Shown here: positions 29,756 through 38,450 of the stretch, in pieces
Numbering within the stretch: position 1 is the stretch's first letter
Layout: every line of letters starts with the position of its first letter
Assembly (NCBI RefSeq): GCF_028368975.1
Contig: NZ_JAQNDM010000002.1
Span: 8,364,425-8,428,424 of the forward strand
Direction of reading: 5' to 3'
Length of the DNA stretch: 64,000 nucleotides
From: Stigmatella ashevillena
GTDB lineage: Bacteria; Myxococcota; Myxococcia; Myxococcales; Myxococcaceae
Made by a program: the position numbers and the translations under genes
The notes under the pieces: model-generated
Told to the model about the DNA's origin: nothing
What the model saw: the letters and a program-made list of their open reading frames with translations, nothing else
The model's database searches: none

Positions 29756-31207
29756 ATGGATTTTGGCAAGGCGGGTTGGCTCTCCTCGATCATTGAGGAG
29801 GCGGTGGCGGCACACCCCCAGGTGTCGCCCTCCGTGCCTGCCCCGGTGCTTCCGGAGGGCCGCTCCGGGCGGGCCCAGGCCCGGGCGTACCTGCGCCAGG
29901 CGCTCCGGGCCAGTGGCCTCTTGCAGGGTCCTTCGCTCGAAGACGGGGAGGCCACCGGAGAAGCGGAGCGGCCCGCCGAGATGCGGCTGTTTCTGTCGTT
30001 GGTGCGCACGCTGGCCCGGATGGGGCTGGACATCGCGCTGCTGACGGGAGCGCCCGAGGGCCCGCGCGCGGAGCAGCTCTTCCTGTTGTTCGCCGTGTTC
30101 TCCGGCGAGCTGGACGTGGCCGAGGCCCTGGACGCGAAGCTCCTGGCGAAGCACGAGGTGCCCAAGCGCCTGCATGGAAAGGTGGAGAACGCGCTGGCGC
30201 GGCGCGCCCTGTCCCTGGCGGGAGACCCTGTCTACGGGTTGGTGCTCCACACGGGGGCGCTGTACGCGGATGCGCAGCTCTTCGGGCGGCAGGCCATCGC
30301 CTACTTCGCGCGAGGACGGTTCCAGCGCCCGGAGACGCTGCGGCGCATCGGCTTCGTGGCACGGCAAAAGGCGATCCTGGTGGAGGTGCTGGCGGGGCTC
30401 GCCGTCGCGGACCACAAGCCGAGCTATGCCTCGCGCCGCGCCATCCTCCGGCAGGTGGAAGGCTTGGAGTTGCCGGAGGCCATCGAGGCCGAGCTGCGGG
30501 GTGTGGTGAAGAAGTCGTTCGAGCACCCCCTGGACGTGCGGGCGCTGGTGGCCGGAGTCCGCAGCCAGGACACGCGGCACTTCCTCCTGGAGCAGGCGCT
30601 GCTGGCCTCGTTGGTGGATGGGCAGCGCTCCCAGGGCGAGCGGAGCTTCATCCGGGAATTGGCGGAGGCCCTGGGCGTGCCGGAGGCCGAGCTCCACCGG
30701 CGGGAGCTGGAGACGGCGGGGTTCTACGCTCGCAACCGCTCAGTGGTGGATGTGTTTACCGGGTCGACCCCCGCGAGCCTCATGGGCGAGGACTTCATCC
30801 TCCGGATGCAGGCCGTGCTGGAGAAGAACTTCCAGGCGATGATGCAGGAAGCGCGGGAGACGGGTGACCTGGCGCTGCTGCTGGCCAAGGCGGCACGGGG
30901 GCAGAAGCTGACGGCGGACGAGCGCCGACGGATGCGGGCGCAGCTCATCGACGTGGCCAAGGTGATTCCCGCGCTGGCCATCTTCGCCGCTCCGGGCGGG
31001 CTCCTGTTGCTGCTGGCCGTGGCCAAGGTGCTGCACATCAACCTGCTGCCCAGCGCCTTCCAGTCCGTGTCCGAGCCTTCCAGCGGGCCTGTGCCGGTGG
31101 AAGTGGGCGGAGACGCCGCGCGTTCCCCGGGCGAGGTTTCGGCCCTGGCACTTCCCCGGGACGAGCCAGCGCTCGAGCCCCCCTCCCAGAACAGGCGATG
31201 TGGGTGA
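29756..31207 (+). CDS. TerB-like / LETM1-like domain membrane protein
   Basis: 483 residues from the ATG at 29756; a TTG nine codons upstream is possible. Residues about 255-320 look like a TerB-type helical bundle (LLEQALLASLVDGQRSQGE, FIRELAEALGVPEAE). Residues about 385-435 read LTADERRRMRAQLIDVAKV, IPALAIFAAPGG and INLLPSAFQ. This follows the LETM1 pattern LT..ER...D....VP...F..P...L...K.....LPS.FQ, including one membrane helix. LETM1 is a mitochondrial inner-membrane cation-exchange protein; bacterial relatives are little studied. It is followed by a sensor kinase 17 bp downstream. Confidence 0.72.
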   Translation: MDFGKAGWLSSIIEEAVAAHPQVSPSVPAPVLPEGRSGRAQARAYLRQALRASGLLQGPSLEDGEATGEAERPAEMRLFLSLVRTLARMGLDIALLTGAPEGPRAEQLFLLFAVFSGELDVAEALDAKLLAKHEVPKRLHGKVENALARRALSLAGDPVYGLVLHTGALYADAQLFGRQAIAYFARGRFQRPETLRRIGFVARQKAILVEVLAGLAVADHKPSYASRRAILRQVEGLELPEAIEAELRGVVKKSFEHPLDVRALVAGVRSQDTRHFLLEQALLASLVDGQRSQGERSFIRELAEALGVPEAELHRRELETAGFYARNRSVVDVFTGSTPASLMGEDFILRMQAVLEKNFQAMMQEARETGDLALLLAKAARGQKLTADERRRMRAQLIDVAKVIPALAIFAAPGGLLLLLAVAKVLHINLLPSAFQSVSEPSSGPVPVEVGGDAARSPGEVSALALPRDEPALEPPSQNRRCG

Positions 31208-31223
31208 CAGTTGAGGGGAGCCC

Positions 31224-32525
31224 ATGAACGCGCCTCAAGACGAGGCGGGCTCTGGGCTCATGGCCCAGCGGGTCAGGGATCGCCTGGGGCTGTTCTCGGC
31301 CCTGGGGGTGGTCTGCATCTACTTCCTGATGGTGCTCTCCATCTGGGGACAATGGGTCTCCATTGCCCTCCTCTCGGGCACGTTCACCTTCGTCTTCGTC
31401 TTCAGCATCGTGCTGGAGCTTTGGAATTCCGAGCGGGAGACGCGGCCTCCCAGACTCGAAGTGCTCCGGCTGTCGCTGGAGATGGGGGCCATGCTCATCT
31501 ACGGAAAGTTGACCTCCTGGGCAGTGCCCGTCTGGTTGTACCTGCCCCTCAACGCCCTCTGGTCCGATCACAGCACGGAGCTTCGTTGGATGCGCGGCCT
31601 GCTGCTAGGGCAGGCCGTGGTGGTGACGGCCGTCGCGGTCATGCAGGGCTGCTCCATCCTCGTTCCGCTCAGCTTCATCCTCCTGTCCCTGCTCGCCCAG
31701 TCGCTCCTGGGCATGCGGCTTCTCTTGTTGCGCCATGTCATGGACCGGCTCTCCCACCGCCATGGCGAACTGGCGCGGGCGCATGCCGATCTGGACAGGG
31801 CCCATGAGCGCGCCCGGGAGCAGGACCGGCTCTCCAGCCTGGGCATGCTCGCCGCTGGCATCGCCCATGAGATCAACAACCCGCTCAGCTATGTGAAGAG
31901 CAACGTGAATGCCCTCTACCGGGACCTCAAGGTCCGGCAGGGCCAGATCGCTCCAGAGCTGGGCGAGTATGTCGATGAAGTGCTGCCAGCCACCTTGGAT
32001 GGCATCCACCGGATTGCCTCCATCGTCACGGATCTCCGCCGCTTCGCCAGGGGCGAGCCCGAGCCGATGGTCGAGTACGACTTGAACGCGGAGGTCCAAG
32101 TGGCCCTGCGCATGACGCAGGGCCGGCTCCATGCCCACTGTGACTTGGAGGTGGACCTGGCGCCGGAGTTGCCCCGGATGCAGGGCCGTCCCCGGCAGAT
32201 CGTCCAGGTGGTGATCAACCTGATCGTCAACGCGGCCCAGGCCATGCCAGGGCATGGGAAGATTCGTGTCTCCACGCGTCAGGAGGACGGCGAGGTGCTC
32301 CTGTCGGTCCGGGACACCGGGATGGGCATGTCGCCGGAGACCCTCTCGCGCATCTTCCAGCCCTTCTTCACCACCAAGCCGCTGGGGGAGGGGACGGGCA
32401 TGGGGTTGGCGGTGGTGCACGGCATCGTCTCCGCCCATGGCGGACGCATCCAGGTCGAGAGTGAGCCGCTCAAGGGCAGCGACTTCATCATCCGGTTGCC
32501 GCGAGGCGTTCCGGCGTCCTCGTGA
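31224..32525 (+). CDS. Membrane sensor histidine kinase
   Basis: 433 residues; ATG with GGGGAG three bases upstream. About six membrane helices fill residues 20-175 with no large periplasmic loop, so it probably senses a signal in the membrane. A short coiled coil (HGELARAHADLDRAHERARE) leads to the HisKA helix with H215 in AAGIAHEINNPLSYVKSN. The ATPase holds NLIVNAAQAMPG, DTGMGMSPETLSRIFQPF and GTGMGLAVVHGIV, the NtrB-like subgroup often paired with sigma-54 activators. No regulator gene is next to it. Its closeness to the LETM1-like gene implies co-transcription. Confidence 0.94.
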   Translation: MNAPQDEAGSGLMAQRVRDRLGLFSALGVVCIYFLMVLSIWGQWVSIALLSGTFTFVFVFSIVLELWNSERETRPPRLEVLRLSLEMGAMLIYGKLTSWAVPVWLYLPLNALWSDHSTELRWMRGLLLGQAVVVTAVAVMQGCSILVPLSFILLSLLAQSLLGMRLLLLRHVMDRLSHRHGELARAHADLDRAHERAREQDRLSSLGMLAAGIAHEINNPLSYVKSNVNALYRDLKVRQGQIAPELGEYVDEVLPATLDGIHRIASIVTDLRRFARGEPEPMVEYDLNAEVQVALRMTQGRLHAHCDLEVDLAPELPRMQGRPRQIVQVVINLIVNAAQAMPGHGKIRVSTRQEDGEVLLSVRDTGMGMSPETLSRIFQPFFTTKPLGEGTGMGLAVVHGIVSAHGGRIQVESEPLKGSDFIIRLPRGVPASS

Positions 32526-32697
32526 CGCGCGGCGACAACGCGGTGCGTCTGATCGGTTTCCAACGATGACGCAGGTTCCTCGTTCGACGGCCGGGCGCTC
32601 GCGTTTCTAGCATCGGCTCGCGCACGGCTTGCCCGGTCCATCCTGTTTGCCCATATCGTGCGCCTGCTTCCCCAACACACGAAAGCCAGGTCCCGCG

Positions 32698-34224
32698 ATG
32701 ACGAAGATCTATGAAGCCCCCGGTCAGCCGGGCAGCAAGATCCAGTTCTCCAGCCGCTATGGCAACTTCATCGGAGGTGAGTTCACCCCGCCCGTGAAGG
32801 GCCAATACTTCGAGAACATCTCGCCTGTGACGGGCAGGCCGTTCTGCGAGGTGGCCCGCTCCAACCACGAGGACATCGAGAAGGCGCTGGACGCGGCCCA
32901 CAAGGCGAAGACCGCCTGGGGCAAGACGTCCGTCACCCAGCGCTCGGAGATCCTGCTCAAGATCGCCGACCGGATGCAGGCCAACCTGGAGATGCTCGCC
33001 GTGGGCGAGACGTGGGACAACGGCAAGCCCATCCGCGAGACGCTCGCGGCGGACCTCCCGCTCGCGATTGATCACTTCCGGTACTACGCCGGCTGCATCC
33101 GCGCCCAGGAAGGCACCATGGGCGAGCTGGACGAGAACACCGTCTCGTACCAGTTCCACGAGCCGCTGGGCGTCGTGGGGCAGATCATCCCCTGGAACTT
33201 CCCGCTGCTGATGGCCGCGTGGAAGCTGGCGCCTGCCCTGGCTGCTGGCAACTGTGTCGTCATCAAGCCCGCGGAGCAGACGCCCGTCACCCTGCTCAAG
33301 CTCATGGAGCTGGTGGGAGACCTGCTGCCCGCCGGTGTGCTCAACGTGGTGAATGGCTTTGGCATCGAGGCGGGCAAGCCGCTGGCCAGCAACAAGCGCA
33401 TCGCCAAGATTGCCTTCACGGGCGAGACGACCACGGGTCGGCTCATCATGCAGTACGCCTCCGAGAACCTCATCCCGGTGACGCTGGAGTTGGGGGGCAA
33501 GTCGCCCAACATCTTCTTCGCGGACGTGTTCGACAAGGACGATGACTTCGCGCAGAAGGCGCTCGAGGGCTTCGCGATGTTCGCCCTCAACCAGGGCGAG
33601 GTGTGTACCTGCCCGTCGCGTGCGCTCGTCCAGGACCGCTTCTACGACAACTTCATCCAGAAGGCCGTGGAGCGGACGAAGAAGATCGTCCAGGGCAACC
33701 CGCTGGATCCCCGGACGATGCTTGGCGCCCAGGCGTCCAATGATCAGCTGGAGAAGATCCTCTCGTACATCGACATCGGCAAGAAGGAGGGCGCCAAGGT
33801 GCTCACCGGTGGCGGCCGCGCGTCCATGCAGGGCTCGCTGGCGGAGGGCTACTACGTGGAGCCCACCATCTTCGAGGGCAACAACCGGATGCGCATCTTC
33901 CAGGAGGAGATCTTCGGCCCGGTGGTCTCGGTGGCGAAGTTCAAGGACATGGAGGATGCCCTCTCCACCGCCAATGACTCGCTCTACGGGTTGGGCGCCG
34001 GCGTGTGGACGCGGGACACGAACACGGCGTACCGCATGGGCCGCGCCATCCAGGCGGGCCGCGTGTGGGTGAACTGCTACCACCTGTACCCGGCGCACGC
34101 GGCGTTCGGGGGTTACAAGCAGTCGGGCATCGGCCGCGAGACGCACAAGATGATGCTCAGCCACTACCAGCAGACGAAGAACATGCTGGTGAGCTACGAC
34201 CCGAAGCCCATGGGCTTCTTCTAG
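32698..34224 (+). CDS. NAD-dependent aldehyde dehydrogenase (acetaldehyde dehydrogenase ExaC/AcoD-like)
   Basis: 508 residues, typical length. The catalytic cysteine is C303 in [11 protein letters not shown] and the general base is E264 in LELGGKSPN. The cofactor segments IPWNFPLLM and [13 protein letters not shown] are present. The end, [19 protein letters not shown], is characteristic of the ExaC/AldB-type acetaldehyde dehydrogenases. It oxidises acetaldehyde and related aldehydes to acids in the cytoplasm. A DUF779 gene follows 23 bp later, a pairing known for this subgroup. In other bacteria such genes are often driven by sigma-54 activators; I saw no convincing site in the 170-bp upstream gap. 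Confidence 0.96.
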   Translation: MTKIYEAPGQPGSKIQFSSRYGNFIGGEFTPPVKGQYFENISPVTGRPFCEVARSNHEDIEKALDAAHKAKTAWGKTSVTQRSEILLKIADRMQANLEMLAVGETWDNGKPIRETLAADLPLAIDHFRYYAGCIRAQEGTMGELDENTVSYQFHEPLGVVGQIIPWNFPLLMAAWKLAPALAAGNCVVIKPAEQTPVTLLKLMELVGDLLPAGVLNVVNGFGIEAGKPLASNKRIAKIAFTGETTTGRLIMQYASENLIPVTLELGGKSPNIFFADVFDKDDDFAQKALEGFAMFALNQGEVCTCPSRALVQDRFYDNFIQKAVERTKKIVQGNPLDPRTMLGAQASNDQLEKILSYIDIGKKEGAKVLTGGGRASMQGSLAEGYYVEPTIFEGNNRMRIFQEEIFGPVVSVAKFKDMEDALSTANDSLYGLGAGVWTRDTNTAYRMGRAIQAGRVWVNCYHLYPAHAAFGGYKQSGIGRETHKMMLSHYQQTKNMLVSYDPKPMGFF

Positions 34225-34247
34225 ACGTTCGCCCGAAGGGAGGCACC

Positions 34248-34637
34248 ATGAGCGTAAATCGAGTGACGGTGACGCCAGCGGCCGAGAAGTTGCTGCGCAA
34301 GCTGCAAGAACAGCATGGGCCGTTGATGTTCCACCAGTCGGGTGGCTGCTGTGATGGCAGCGCGCCCATGTGCTTCCCCCGGGGGGATTTCAAGATCGGC
34401 CAGGAGGACGTCTTCCTGGGGACGATCGTGGACACGCCCTTCTACATCTCGGGCCCTCAGTTCGAGTATTGGCAGCACACCCACCTCACGGTGGATGTGG
34501 TGCCTGGAAGGGGCAGCGGCTTCTCGGCGGAGGCTCCCGAAGGGGTGCGCTTCCTCATCCGCTCGCGGATCTTCGAGGATGCGGAGTACCACGCGCTCCA
34601 GCAAGCCGGTCCTCCCCTCCGAGGGCTGCAACACTGA
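34248..34637 (+). CDS. DUF779 family protein
   Basis: 129 residues; AAGGGAGG precedes the ATG. The family core is clear: LMFHQSGGCCDGSAPMCFP at 26-44 with C34, C35 and C42, and FYISGPQFEYWQHTHLTVDV. The cysteine cluster suggests metal or redox chemistry. DUF779 genes are repeatedly found next to acetaldehyde dehydrogenase genes, and the two probably work together, for example in enzyme maturation or protection; the molecular role is unknown to me. A perfect hairpin follows the stop. Confidence 0.92.
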   Translation: MSVNRVTVTPAAEKLLRKLQEQHGPLMFHQSGGCCDGSAPMCFPRGDFKIGQEDVFLGTIVDTPFYISGPQFEYWQHTHLTVDVVPGRGSGFSAEAPEGVRFLIRSRIFEDAEYHALQQAGPPLRGLQH

Positions 34638-34645
34638 GCAGGACG

Positions 34646-34667
34646 GGGGCAGGGTTCGCCCTGCCCC
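34646..34667. terminator. Hairpin with TTCG tetraloop between convergent genes
   Basis: GGGGCAGGG (34646-34654), TTCG, CCCTGCCCC (34659-34667): a perfect 9-bp stem closed by a very stable tetraloop. It lies between the stops of the DUF779 gene and the convergent lipoprotein gene, so it probably ends both transcripts. Confidence 0.65.
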
Positions 34668-34681
34668 TGATGCCCTGGCAG

Positions 34682-35029
34682 TCAGCGGTTCTTGCTGCCG
34701 TCCAGCGGGCCTTCGCCATCGTTGAGGATCGTCTTGTCCTCTCCGGGCCGGGCCGGTTGTTCGAACGGGCCTTCCCCGTCGTTGATGACCCCCTCGCGGT
34801 CGCCGATGTGGCCATCGCCAGGGGTGTCCACGCCCGAGCCGCCCACCCCTTCTTGGAAGCCCTCGGCGGCTTCACGGGTGGCCTCCTTCACGCTCCGGGC
34901 GGCGTTGCCGACCCCTTGGCCCACTTGCCGGGCATTCTCGCGCGTCTCCTGCTCGGTGCAGCCCGTCACGAGCGCCGCCATCCCGAGCAGTCCCACCACC
35001 ATCCCTGTCTTCCAACCGTGTCGTGCCAT
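34682..35029 (-). CDS. Small lipoprotein with NDGEGP repeats
   Basis: 115 residues from the ATG at 35029. A lipoprotein signal with lipobox LVTGC (C24) starts it. An amphipathic helix (about 25-62) of the apolipoprotein-like kind (VGNAARSVKEATREAAEGF) follows, then an acidic Gly-rich tail holding two copies of I(N/L)NDGEGP. The protein is anchored in the envelope. The tail resembles calcium-binding or linker sequence, but no known motif is complete. Lone gene; function unknown. Confidence 0.77.
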   Translation of the reverse strand: MARHGWKTGMVVGLLGMAALVTGCTEQETRENARQVGQGVGNAARSVKEATREAAEGFQEGVGGSGVDTPGDGHIGDREGVINDGEGPFEQPARPGEDKTILNDGEGPLDGSKNR

Positions 35030-35160
35030 GGTGTTTCTCCCTGGTCGTGAAGCGGTTCCGGGGGGAAACGTAGGCATCGTGCTCCGGGCGGGAGCAGCCC
35101 AGGCAGCGGCCGTTGGGCAGGCGTGAAGCCGGGGGCCTGCCTCCTTGGCCGCTCGGGGGC

Positions 35161-36753
35161 TCAGGTCCGTTCCAGCCGGAAGATGAGCCGGCGCAGGTCC
35201 TCGTTCACCTTGAGGAAGCGGGAGTTGCCCTTCTCCTCGGCGAGCTGGGCCTGGAGCTTCGGCAGCGCCTCGCGGGCCTTGGCCGCGGCTTCCTTCGAGT
35301 CGCCCACCAGCCAGTCCAGCGACTGGAGCAGCGCGGAGCGGGCCTCCAGGTCCTTCCCGGAGACGCGCCCCGCGAGGGCCGCCGCGTGGGGGGCACCTCC
35401 CCCGCGTCCCAGCTCCAGGGCCGCCCGCTCCACCACCAACGCGTCCGGGCTCGACACCTTCTGGGCCCAGCAGCCACCGTCCGTCCCACAGGCCTTGGCC
35501 TCCTCCAGGAGCTTGCCGTAGCCGGTGAGGGTCTGCGCCCGCTTCTGGGCGAGCGCGGCGGGGTCCTCGCATCCTTCGCCCCCATAGTCCTGGCACTCGC
35601 TGGCGGTGCGCGCGGGCTCTGCCTCCGCCCACTTCACGAACAGGGGCTGCTCGCGCGCGTCTCCCAGCAACGCCAGGCCCCGCATCGCCGTCTCCCGGGC
35701 GTACCAGTCTCCCTGGCCCGCGGCCTTCTCCAGGGCGGGCAGGGCCTCACGTCCGCCGATCAGGGTCAGCGCCCGGACGTAGGCGGCCCGGATCGTGGGG
35801 TCCTCCTCGGAGACGAGCGTGGAGAGGGGACGCGCCGCCGGGCCGGTGCGCATGCGGCCCAGGGCCTCCGCCGCCTGCATCCGGACCAGGGCTTGGATGC
35901 GAGGGTCCGTGTTCGTGAAGGTGAGCTGCTTGAGCAGCGTCGCCTCCGCCCGGCGATCCCGGAAGTCGCCCAGCAGTTGCGCGGCCTTCATGGCGTAGCT
36001 GGCGGGATGGACCCCTTGCTGCCCGGCCCACTTCGTCAGCTCCGCGTCCCGTCCCTCCAAGGCGGCCAGCAGGGCATCGGCCGCGGGGGCGCCCAGTTGG
36101 TAGAGCGCAAAGGAGCTCTCCACATAGAAGGAGACGCCCTGACGCTCCTTGGTCAGCATGCGCATGAGCACGGGCACCGCGCGGGCGTCGCCAATGCGGC
36201 CCAGCGCCTCGATGGCCTTCTTGTTGAGGAAGGGCTCGGTGCTCTCGTCCGAGGCGAGCTGGAGCAGCGGCTCCACCGCCTCGGGCGCGCGCAGGGCCCC
36301 CAGGGCCTGAATGGCCTCGATGCGGGTGTAGTTGTCCCGGGAGCCGAGCAGCTTCGTCAGCGCGGGCGCGGCCTTCGCGCTGCCCACTTTGCCGAGCGCC
36401 GCGGCCAGCTCCTTGTTGGCCAGGTGCGCGTCGGTGTCCGAAGCGCCCGGGTCCAGCGCGGCCTGGAGCGGCTCCACCGAGGAGGGGTGCTTCAGGTCGC
36501 CGAGGACGCGCGCCAGGGCGGTGATGACTTCGGGCCGCTTCTCGGCGGCCAGCCGAGCGTGCAGCATGGGCAGGAAGCCCTCCTGGAGGTTTCCCGAGGT
36601 GCGCAGCGCATCCACCACCTGGACCTTGGCACTCGTCTTGCGCGCTCCCTCCAGCTTTTTCTCCCAGTACTCGGGGGTTTTGGGGTCTCCCTTGCAACCG
36701 GACAGGGCAAAGAGGGCGACGGTGAGGCTCAGCGCAGCGACGAGACGGGGCAT
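35161..36753 (-). CDS. HEAT-repeat lipoprotein
   Basis: 530 residues; AGGAGG six bases before the ATG. Signal peptide with lipobox ALSGC (C20). From about residue 40 to 470 the protein is a solenoid of HEAT-like helical pairs, for example LNKKAIEALGRIGDARAVPVL and YTRIEAIQALGALRAPEAVEPL. Two pairs of cysteines near 400 (CQDYGGEGCED) and 430 (CGTDGGCW) suggest disulfides, as expected outside the cytoplasm. Such solenoids are protein-binding scaffolds; the partner is unknown. It is a single gene, convergent with nothing obvious, and diverges from the HAMP-like gene. Confidence 0.86.
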   Translation of the reverse strand: MPRLVAALSLTVALFALSGCKGDPKTPEYWEKKLEGARKTSAKVQVVDALRTSGNLQEGFLPMLHARLAAEKRPEVITALARVLGDLKHPSSVEPLQAALDPGASDTDAHLANKELAAALGKVGSAKAAPALTKLLGSRDNYTRIEAIQALGALRAPEAVEPLLQLASDESTEPFLNKKAIEALGRIGDARAVPVLMRMLTKERQGVSFYVESSFALYQLGAPAADALLAALEGRDAELTKWAGQQGVHPASYAMKAAQLLGDFRDRRAEATLLKQLTFTNTDPRIQALVRMQAAEALGRMRTGPAARPLSTLVSEEDPTIRAAYVRALTLIGGREALPALEKAAGQGDWYARETAMRGLALLGDAREQPLFVKWAEAEPARTASECQDYGGEGCEDPAALAQKRAQTLTGYGKLLEEAKACGTDGGCWAQKVSSPDALVVERAALELGRGGGAPHAAALAGRVSGKDLEARSALLQSLDWLVGDSKEAAAKAREALPKLQAQLAEEKGNSRFLKVNEDLRRLIFRLERT

Positions 36754-36851
36754 GGAACCCTCCTGGGCGGCGTGCGGCGGGTTCCGTCGTATCTCTCTCT
36801 TAAAGAACGGATCAAATCCCCCCGGGAGGATGGGGTACGCTGGTTAACGGC

Positions 36852-37454
36852 ATGTCCTCCGAAACCGTCATTGCTTCACAGAAGCCCGGCTGGCGCCGCC
36901 GGACCTACCTCATCGATCGCGAGTTTCAGCTCAAGTACATCGCGATGTTGACCTCCATCGGCTCGGGCAGCATCGGCCTCTTTGGCTTGCTTGCCTGGTG
37001 GGCCCACTCATCGGCCGTCGAGACAGGCTCCTCGTCCGAGGGGCTGGCGGGGATGACGATTCTTTGGCTCACCGTGTTAGGGGTGGTGGGGACGGGGGCG
37101 GCACTGGGCCTCTTTGGCCTGTTGTTCACCCACCGCGTCGCGGGGCCCGTGCACGTGATGAACCTCTATGTGGAAGCGCTGGCGGCGGGGCACTACCCCC
37201 GGCTGCGCCCGCTGCGCCGGTATGACGAGCTGAAGCGCTTTTTTGACCGGTTCAGCCACGCCGTGGAGCGCATCCGCTCGCGTGAGGCCGAGGAAGCCCA
37301 TGCGCTCGCGCAGGCGCTGAGCGCCTTCCAGCCGCTGGCCAACACCGAGGAGGCCCGCGCCGCGCTCCAGGTGCTCGAGGAGCTCCACTCGCGCAAGCGC
37401 CAGGCCGTGGACAACCCCATCAGCACCCGGACCCCCATTCTTCCTACCCGCTGA
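36852..37454 (+). CDS. Membrane protein with two helices and HAMP-like domain
   Basis: 200 residues. Membrane helices lie at about 28-50 and 66-92 with a short loop between. After the second helix comes THRVAGPVHVMNLYVEALAAGHYPRLRPLR, a HAMP-type linker (the xRVAGPv signature), and then a charged helix (DELKRFFDRFSHAVERIRS). There is no kinase, cyclase or methyl-accepting domain, so it would pass conformational signals to a partner. Its stop is 10 bp before fmt, so it leads the fmt operon. Confidence 0.8.
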   Translation: MSSETVIASQKPGWRRRTYLIDREFQLKYIAMLTSIGSGSIGLFGLLAWWAHSSAVETGSSSEGLAGMTILWLTVLGVVGTGAALGLFGLLFTHRVAGPVHVMNLYVEALAAGHYPRLRPLRRYDELKRFFDRFSHAVERIRSREAEEAHALAQALSAFQPLANTEEARAALQVLEELHSRKRQAVDNPISTRTPILPTR

Positions 37455-37464
37455 GGTCCGCGCC

Positions 37465-38418
37465 ATGAGCCGTCCCCGCATCGTCTTCATGGGTACGCCC
37501 GAGTTCGCCGTGGCGTCGCTCGCCGCGTGCCTCGACATCGGCGAGGTGGTGGCCGTCGTCACCCAGCCGGACAAGCCCAAGGGGCGCGGCAACGCGCTCT
37601 CCGCGCCGCCCGTGAAGGTGCTGGCGCTGGAGCGCGGCGTGCCGGTGCTCCAGCCGCCGAAGCTGCGCACCCCGCCGTTCTCCGAGGAGCTGCGCAAGCT
37701 GGCGCCCGACGTGTGTGTGGTGACGGCCTACGGGAAGATCCTCCCCAAGGACTTGTTGGAGGTACCGCGCCGGGGCTGCGTCAACGTGCATGCCTCCCTC
37801 TTGCCGCGCTTCCGGGGCGCGGCCCCCATTCAGTGGGCCCTCGCGCACGGGGATGCGGAGACGGGCGTGTCGCTCATGTGCATGGACGAGGGGCTGGACA
37901 CCGGGCCCGTGCTCGCGATGAAGCGGCTGCCCATCGCGCCGGAGGACACGAGCGCCACCCTCCACGACAAGCTCTCGCAACTGGGGGGCAGCATCCTGCG
38001 CGAGTCCCTGCCGGCGTACTTGAGCGGAGCGCTGAAGCCCGTGCCCCAGCCCACCGAAGGCGTCGTGCTGGCGCCCATCATCCAGAAAGAGGATGGGCTG
38101 CTGGACTTCACCCGGCCCGCGGTGGAACTGGAGCGCCGGTTGCGCGCCTTCACCCCCTGGCCGGGGGCCTTCACCGGCCTGAATGGCGCCCGGCTCAAGG
38201 TGCACCGGACGAAGGTGGGGACGGGGCAGGGGGCTCCGGGCACGGTGCTCGCCGCGTCCCCGGGCGGCATCGAGGTGGCCTGCGGGGAGGGCTCGCTCCT
38301 CTTGTTGGAGGTGCAGCCCGAGGGCCGGCGCGTCATGAATGCCCATGAGTTCCTGGCGGGCCACAAGCTGGCGCCCGGCAGCCAACCGTTCTCGGCGCCG
38401 GTGGAAGCCAAGGGCTGA
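37465..38418 (+). CDS. fmt: Methionyl-tRNA formyltransferase
   Basis: 317 residues, normal length. GAGG nine bases before the ATG. The catalytic domain shows MGTPEFAVASL, the formyl-folate site NVHASLLPRFRGAAPIQWAL and the following DTGPVLAMK. The C-terminal OB-like domain starts about residue 210. It formylates initiator Met-tRNA with 10-formyl-THF. Its operon partners are an AroQ-like protein and rsmB; fmt-rsmB linkage is common in bacteria, while the gene in between is not. Confidence 0.98.
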   Translation: MSRPRIVFMGTPEFAVASLAACLDIGEVVAVVTQPDKPKGRGNALSAPPVKVLALERGVPVLQPPKLRTPPFSEELRKLAPDVCVVTAYGKILPKDLLEVPRRGCVNVHASLLPRFRGAAPIQWALAHGDAETGVSLMCMDEGLDTGPVLAMKRLPIAPEDTSATLHDKLSQLGGSILRESLPAYLSGALKPVPQPTEGVVLAPIIQKEDGLLDFTRPAVELERRLRAFTPWPGAFTGLNGARLKVHRTKVGTGQGAPGTVLAASPGGIEVACGEGSLLLLEVQPEGRRVMNAHEFLAGHKLAPGSQPFSAPVEAKG

Positions 38419-38450
38419 GCCGTGGGGAACGAACAAAGGGAGACACACGG

